The position numbers were made by a program, and so were the translations under genes. The notes under the pieces are model-generated. The model searched no databases, was not told where the DNA came from, and saw only the letters and a program-made list of their open reading frames with translations. Below are positions 59,265 through 64,000 of a stretch of 64,000 nucleotides of DNA, piece after piece. Position 1 is the stretch's first letter; each line of letters starts with the position of its first letter. The DNA lies in assembly GCA_017435505.1 (NCBI GenBank), contig JAFSEZ010000023.1, positions 43,565 to 107,564 of the forward strand, in the 5' to 3' direction. The DNA comes from Akkermansia sp. GTDB lineage: Bacteria; Verrucomicrobiota; Verrucomicrobiia; Verrucomicrobiales; Akkermansiaceae.

Positions 59265-61631
59265 TCAGAAATCAATTCTATAGCCCAAAACACCGTTCAC
59301 AGAGGCGGAGTTATTGGAGAATTCTGCGCTGCAATCCATGAAAAGAGCTCCGTTATCGAAACCCAGCGGCATCGTCATGCCAATGCCAAGCTCCACTCCA
59401 ACGACTCCTTCCTCTGCCCCGGCTACACCGGCGCGTCGGCTCACACCGGGCATACTCACGCTCGCTTTCTGGCGGCGACTACCGGCCGTAGCCTTACCCA
59501 GCAGGCGCATTTCCCAGACAGCAGAGCGGTTGAGCCACTCGTGGTCCACCTGTGCCTGCAAGCGAGCACCCAGGCCAAAGATAACATTGTTGCGATCCTG
59601 CTTACCCACTTTCAAAGCGGCATCGGACCCGCTTTCAGTAAAGCCATCCATGCTGCTGTGAACATAGGACACATTAAACACCGGCTGCCACCAAGCATTG
59701 CTCATGTATTCGGGATTCACGCGATAAGTGGTGGCGGCTTCATACATCAGGCCATAGCCAATGCCATCTGCGGTGCCTTTCGTACCGTATGAACCGCTGC
59801 CGTAATTAACGTGGCGCTTCAACATAGCATCGGCAAAGCCTACTGTACCAATAAGTGTGTGTGTCACGCACCCCGTTTCCTTGCGAGCAAAGACGCTGGC
59901 GTAGTAGGCATCCAAATCACCGGAAGCATTGTTACCGGCCCCGGTGGAACGCAGCCGCCCGGCCATGCCTGTAAATGCAGCACCCAAAGTCATATCCTCA
60001 GAGGTCTGAGCAGAGAATCCGACTGTACCGCCCAAGCTATTAAGCTTGTAGCCGGGGGCGTTGCCATCGCTGTCAAGTTGATGATAATCAATCTCAGCAT
60101 TGGCCCATACCGTGTAAGGAGGGGGAGCGCAACGCTCGCCCTTTTCATCCTGCACCGACTCACAAGGCATACCACCATTGAGCGTTGTGGTACGATTGCG
60201 AATAGCGCGCAGTTGGCGTTCCATCTGGTCGTTCCAAGCGGCACCCATAGCAGTCACGGCAGCACCGGAAACAGCAGTTGCTATTTTATTCACCGCCTTG
60301 CTGTTACCACGCACAATGTATTGGTCCAATGAGTCCATCACGCGAGCTAAATCCGGGTGTTTTGCACGATTATCTACGGTCTGAGGGTCAATCTGCCCAA
60401 AGGCCGCATCCAACAAGCGAGCACCGGCCTTGGCATTAGCAGAGCGGGCATGGCGGCCAAAGTAGTTGGCATCGGCAGAATCCAACACCATGACAAGATT
60501 ATTGCCGCGTTGCTCCAAGGTGGCCTTATAGCCCCAGTGCAGTTCTTTAGCTATGGTATCCTGAGTAAGAGTATAGGTTCCCTCTGCCAAATTGGTGGTT
60601 GTAGCCAACGTGTAATCGCCGGAGCCACGCACCACTTGTTCCAATTTCACATCCATGGCGTTATCCACACCGGAAAGAGAACCTGACGTCAGCGTTGGCG
60701 TTTTCCCTCGGAAAACAATATGGCGAGCCGTCACGGAAGTAAACTTGTCTTCACCAAGCAGGCTGAGAGTATCGGCGGTGATGGTACCACCAGTCGAGGT
60801 ACTCTTGCTGAGCAGCACGGAGTTGTCGGAGGAGATGCTGCCGGCGTTGTTCAGCTTTCCCACCGTAGCATCATTTTTCAACATAAGAGTCTTATCGGCA
60901 GCAACGTTCAATGTACCGAATCCTTGCAATGATGCAACGGAGGAATCCTCATTAATCGTAAGCGTACCCGTATTCTCTACGGTATTGGCCGCTAACGCTC
61001 CATTAAATGTACTTGTGCCGGCATTGAACAAGGCATTAATCTGAGCCGGGACATCAGATGTAAGCATACCCTGCACATTAACAGAGCTCTGCTCTGCTAT
61101 AGCATCCAAATTGGCACCATCAAATGTAACTTTGGCACCTTCGGCAACAGTCAGTGAACTACCGGCTGCCAGGGAAGCGCCATTGTAAGAGGCATTTCCA
61201 CTCAGTACCAACTGTCCCGCATCAACCCCCAAGCCGACACCGGAAGACGCTCCTGTTGAGTTCAGCTCCAGAGCAAATTCACCGGTCTTGGTAAGGCTGC
61301 CTGTGCCGGAGAAGGCCCCGCTGATAGCGGCATCTGCCGTTGTATTGAAGGTGTATTCACCATCAACCGCTACGGCTCCGGCTTGAATCTCCGAGCCGAC
61401 ATCCACGGTTGAATCCGGTGAGCCCGAAGTGATACCGAAGGTCACGTCATCGCCATCTGCAAAAGCAGCATTGTTGCCGCCGCTTTTCCAGATTTCGTTA
61501 TCTGTGGCCGTGTTCCATACATGATTGTCGGCGGTGCCGTTCCAATCGAGACTAGCTGCAAAGGCCGTATGCCCGCAGACAACAATACCTGCCAAGATGC
61601 GCCGCAGGGAGCGTGAAAGTCGAGGTTTCAT
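59265..61631 (-). CDS. Autotransporter (type V secretion), first of two
   Basis: A 788-aa protein. A basic N-region and signal peptide (about 1-25, SLRRILAGIVVCGHTAFA); passenger about 26-500, beta-helix-like with GTLTKTGE-type repeats and no catalytic motif; C-terminal outer-membrane beta-barrel about 510-788 ending in GYRIDF with a terminal Phe. An Asn/Gly/Thr-rich start (LDWNGTADNHVWNT) resembles autotransporter passengers. The reading frame extends six codons to GTG 61649, but ATG 61631 has an AGGGGG upstream and begins the signal. It lies downstream of the larger autotransporter gene, separated by a terminator. Confidence 0.88.
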   Translation of the reverse strand: MKPRLSRSLRRILAGIVVCGHTAFAASLDWNGTADNHVWNTATDNEIWKSGGNNAAFADGDDVTFGITSGSPDSTVDVGSEIQAGAVAVDGEYTFNTTADAAISGAFSGTGSLTKTGEFALELNSTGASSGVGLGVDAGQLVLSGNASYNGASLAAGSSLTVAEGAKVTFDGANLDAIAEQSSVNVQGMLTSDVPAQINALFNAGTSTFNGALAANTVENTGTLTINEDSSVASLQGFGTLNVAADKTLMLKNDATVGKLNNAGSISSDNSVLLSKSTSTGGTITADTLSLLGEDKFTSVTARHIVFRGKTPTLTSGSLSGVDNAMDVKLEQVVRGSGDYTLATTTNLAEGTYTLTQDTIAKELHWGYKATLEQRGNNLVMVLDSADANYFGRHARSANAKAGARLLDAAFGQIDPQTVDNRAKHPDLARVMDSLDQYIVRGNSKAVNKIATAVSGAAVTAMGAAWNDQMERQLRAIRNRTTTLNGGMPCESVQDEKGERCAPPPYTVWANAEIDYHQLDSDGNAPGYKLNSLGGTVGFSAQTSEDMTLGAAFTGMAGRLRSTGAGNNASGDLDAYYASVFARKETGCVTHTLIGTVGFADAMLKRHVNYGSGSYGTKGTADGIGYGLMYEAATTYRVNPEYMSNAWWQPVFNVSYVHSSMDGFTESGSDAALKVGKQDRNNVIFGLGARLQAQVDHEWLNRSAVWEMRLLGKATAGSRRQKASVSMPGVSRRAGVAGAEEGVVGVELGIGMTMPLGFDNGALFMDCSAEFSNNSASVNGVLGYRIDF

Positions 61632-61711
61632 ATACCCCCTGTGATGCACATCCTTTCACCAACATTAAAAAACGGTTGGAAATACAATAGCTCGCGTACA
61701 TCTATACATGA

Positions 61712-61750
61712 AAATACCATCCCCAACGACATGCGTTCGGGATGGTATTT
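61712..61750 (-). terminator. Terminator of the second autotransporter gene
   Basis: AAATACCATCCC and GGGATGGTATTT form a perfect 12-bp stem with a 15-base loop, with T's on the minus-strand 3' side. Confidence 0.8.
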
Positions 61751-61772
61751 TGGGGAGAGATGCTTTTCTCTA

Positions 61773-64000
61773 TCAGAAATGGTATGTGGCCCCCACAGAC
61801 GCATTGTGGGAATTGGCCCGCGGCAACAGCTCCATGTTGTAGTTTGCGTTCAGGCTCCAGCTCTCGTTGAGGGCGTGCATGGCTCCTACAGTCATGTTCA
61901 TGCCGGCTCGACCGGGGTTTGAGCCACTACGGCAGGTGCCGCCAATGTGAGTGGCAGGGTTATCTCGCACAATATCACCAATAAAACTCACCTCGCCATA
62001 AAGAGAGGTCTTGGCTGTGGCCATGTAGGTGAGCCCCGCACCAAGCTCTACGCGAACATTCTGCATCGAGTCTGCCTTCATGCCCTTTTCCGGAGTGGTG
62101 GAGTCAACGTGCAGATACTGCATGCCACCAAAGCCGCGCAAGATGGTGCGCTCATTGAGGGCATAACCATAGCTCAGGCGGGCATCAAGCTGCAGCGCAT
62201 GCTGTGTCCAGTCATAGCGGCTACCCAAGATGTCGGCATCATTCTCACTGCGGCCATATGCGGCACTCCAATCAAGGGCGAAGTTCTTGCCCAAGCGGCT
62301 CTGCCCGTAGGCGGCGAAGTGAGTGCTGTTCTGGTCTACCTTATAGGCGCTCAGAGTGCTGATTTCACCCCATGTCACCCCCATGGCCAGACCGATATTG
62401 TGTTTGGGCGTGGCGTTTATCTCTGCCCCAAACACGGCGCCACTCAGGCTGTGGTCTGCCCCCAAACTGCTACCATGCGAACTCAAGCGACTCGTGGCAC
62501 CGATGACGCTGCCCCAAGCAGCCCCACGACCATCGGCAAAGGAGGCTGCATTCTGCCCACGGTTGCCGATACTATCCACAAAGGCGCGACTGGCCTTGGC
62601 GCTACCCCAGGTCGTTTGCACCAGCGTATCACTCACCTTGTCCAATAGCTCGCTTATATCAAGCACCTGCTGCACCGGCAGGGTGGTGATAATCGCAGAT
62701 TTCTCTTCTGCTTTCTCCTCTGCCGCAGCTTCGGGATTCGCTTCTTCCACGGCAGCGCTGGTGGTAATGATTGGTTCATTGGCAGCACGCGCAAACATTG
62801 CAACTGCAGGCATCGCCTCCATCGCATGATCTTCCACCCACTTGTTCCACTCCGTCTCTGTCACCTTCAAGGTAATGGCTTTCTTGTTGCTGTCCAGCGT
62901 GAGCGTGCAATAATCATCATTCAGATTCAGCAAATTGTACAAATTCGTATTTTCATCCACACCGACCAATGTCCTGAAGGTAATAAGATTATAGGTCTTA
63001 CCCATGGTTATATTCAGTCCATCCTGCAGACCAAGTGAGATATTACCATTGAATGTCAATTCTTTGCCCACCTTGATGGTTTGCAACGTGGTGGAGGTAA
63101 GATGAATGCTGCTGCCGGCCTCCAATGTCATGTTCGTGGAGGAGAGCACACCACTCAGCGAAATACTGCTACCACTACCCAGCAGCAAGTCCCCGGCCAC
63201 ACTCAAGTTCATAGACTTAGGCTTGGCTGATTTGTCCTCCAGCTTAATCGTTGTTGCATTAAGCACCAGAGTACCCGCAACTGACATACTGCCATTGGCG
63301 TACAACTTAGAGTTGGTGAAGGTATTAATAATGGGCTGTTTGAGAGTATCCTTGCTCTGCGTAAGCGAGATTCCCTGTGCTGCCAGGTCATTGGCAAGCA
63401 TGATATCCGCATTGCTAAGCTGCATGCTGGCTGCGGTGAGTTTACCTGTCAGATAAAGCTCATTGGCAGTGTCCTTGGTCGTATCAGCAATTTCCAATGC
63501 GCCCTTGACGGTGAGACCCAGCGCTTTCTTCTTGGTGGGCAGCTTCTCCGGGTCGCCATCATCCTGCAAAGTGATGCTCGAATCGCTCAGCTTCAATCCG
63601 CCATTCACGCTCATGCTTGCATCCGCATCTATGGTAGATGCTACAAGTGCATTCGTGGCATTTTTATCAGAAAGTGTGATGCTCTGCGGCGTGGCATGGG
63701 TTAGACTGATGTCGGATTGCTCCATCTGCAACGAGGCCACATTCAGGCCGCCTGTCAGAGTAATGGAGGATTGCTCTTTCAGAGACAAGTCACCTTTCAC
63801 CGTGAGCCCCATGTTTTTGCCCTTCGCCGGGTCGCTCAGCGCAATATCCGAACTCACCAGCGCCAGACTGCCGGCCACGGACATGTTGCCATGCGCTGTC
63901 ACGCGAGAATTGGTGAAGGTATTGAGGACAAGCTGCTTGGCTGCATCTTTGTTCTGCGTGAGCGTAATACCCTGTGCCGCAAGGTCGTTGGCAAGCATGA
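61773..64000 (-). CDS. Autotransporter, second, truncated at its 5' end by the window edge
   Basis: The visible 742 or so residues have no start: the frame is open to the last base, so the ATG at 63998 is almost certainly internal. Passenger repeats of about 100 residues (KGDLxLxxxSSIxLxGxL) continue to about visible residue 330; a Glu/Ala-rich stretch lies at about 395-430; the outer-membrane barrel spans roughly 470-741 and ends SVGATYHF with the terminal Phe. Same family as the neighbour at 59265. Passenger function is unknown. Confidence 0.88.
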   Translation of the reverse strand, partial: MLANDLAAQGITLTQNKDAAKQLVLNTFTNSRVTAHGNMSVAGSLALVSSDIALSDPAKGKNMGLTVKGDLSLKEQSSITLTGGLNVASLQMEQSDISLTHATPQSITLSDKNATNALVASTIDADASMSVNGGLKLSDSSITLQDDGDPEKLPTKKKALGLTVKGALEIADTTKDTANELYLTGKLTAASMQLSNADIMLANDLAAQGISLTQSKDTLKQPIINTFTNSKLYANGSMSVAGTLVLNATTIKLEDKSAKPKSMNLSVAGDLLLGSGSSISLSGVLSSTNMTLEAGSSIHLTSTTLQTIKVGKELTFNGNISLGLQDGLNITMGKTYNLITFRTLVGVDENTNLYNLLNLNDDYCTLTLDSNKKAITLKVTETEWNKWVEDHAMEAMPAVAMFARAANEPIITTSAAVEEANPEAAAEEKAEEKSAIITTLPVQQVLDISELLDKVSDTLVQTTWGSAKASRAFVDSIGNRGQNAASFADGRGAAWGSVIGATSRLSSHGSSLGADHSLSGAVFGAEINATPKHNIGLAMGVTWGEISTLSAYKVDQNSTHFAAYGQSRLGKNFALDWSAAYGRSENDADILGSRYDWTQHALQLDARLSYGYALNERTILRGFGGMQYLHVDSTTPEKGMKADSMQNVRVELGAGLTYMATAKTSLYGEVSFIGDIVRDNPATHIGGTCRSGSNPGRAGMNMTVGAMHALNESWSLNANYNMELLPRANSHNASVGATYHF
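63267..64000 (-). repeat. Tandem protein repeats in the autotransporter passenger
   Basis: A segment of about 45 residues starting MLANDLAAQG recurs 199 residues later (codons at 63998 and 63401), also recognisable in DNA. Within it a half-unit of about 100 residues occurs three times in the visible part. The array continues past the window end. Confidence 0.75.

Noticed and set aside
1..64000. CRISPR arrays, IS elements, integrases, rRNA operons
   Set aside because: Looked for regularly spaced repeats, transposase motifs and rRNA; none seen. The only dispersed DNA repeats noticed are the 41-bp pair and the autotransporter units.

Overview
The window looks like chromosomal DNA of a Gram-negative, gut-type member of the Verrucomicrobia, probably Akkermansiaceae-like. 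This is inferred from gene content, not from a marker gene. Pointers are large autotransporters, TonB/ExbB/ExbD, lipoproteins, menaquinone synthesis, GYF_2-domain membrane proteins, many starts with no Shine-Dalgarno, and moderate GC. Most of it is ordinary, densely packed housekeeping DNA with many small operons. No insertion sequence, integrase, phage gene, rRNA or CRISPR array was seen.

Layout. 0-4.9 kb: a Zn/Mn-type ABC importer, a pseudopilin and DAHP synthase. 5-8.7 kb: an MBOAT O-acyltransferase with two SGNH hydrolases (glycan acylation). 8.8-10.3 kb: fucU, queD, bioG. 10.3-15.6 kb: a transglutaminase-like lipoprotein, a PAS/PP2C phosphatase converging on a Hanks-type kinase, and a small regulator. 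15.7-23.5 kb is the accessory part: a zinc-ribbon gene whose last 14 codons recur 4.4 kb downstream, enclosing Sel1/CsgG-like, PEGA and GYF proteins; then a membrane coiled-coil protein with a duplicated Cys cluster and a GYF-PrsW protease. 23.7-34.9 kb: a conserved unknown protein, pheA, holB, yicC-gmk, an M48 lipoprotein, an HAD/OmpA/alpha-beta-hydrolase operon, rpmE and fabH. 35-43.2 kb: a second MBOAT-SGNH pair, an MBL hydrolase, tRNA-Asn, an M50 protease, aroC, an AmgK-like kinase and a CHASE2-like protein. 43.2-54.7 kb: a large unknown exported protein, PiT, birA, a candidate non-coding RNA, TonB-ExbB-ExbD, argJ, pyrC and menA. 54.7-64 kb: a 1501-residue DUF4011 helicase and two autotransporters, the second cut by the window edge.

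Connections. aroG, pheA, aroC and menA cover parts of the shikimate, phenylalanine and menaquinone routes but sit in separate operons. The MBOAT/SGNH loci, autotransporters, OmpA protein and TonB system all point to investment in the cell envelope.

The most interesting signals are: (1) seven genes whose start codon lies at or within two bases of the transcription start predicted from a good -35/-10 box, i.e. probable leaderless mRNAs; (2) a minus-strand structured RNA with its own near-consensus promoter next to birA; (3) the 41-bp gene-end repeat bracketing the accessory islet; (4) the duplicated Cys-cluster coiled-coil protein.
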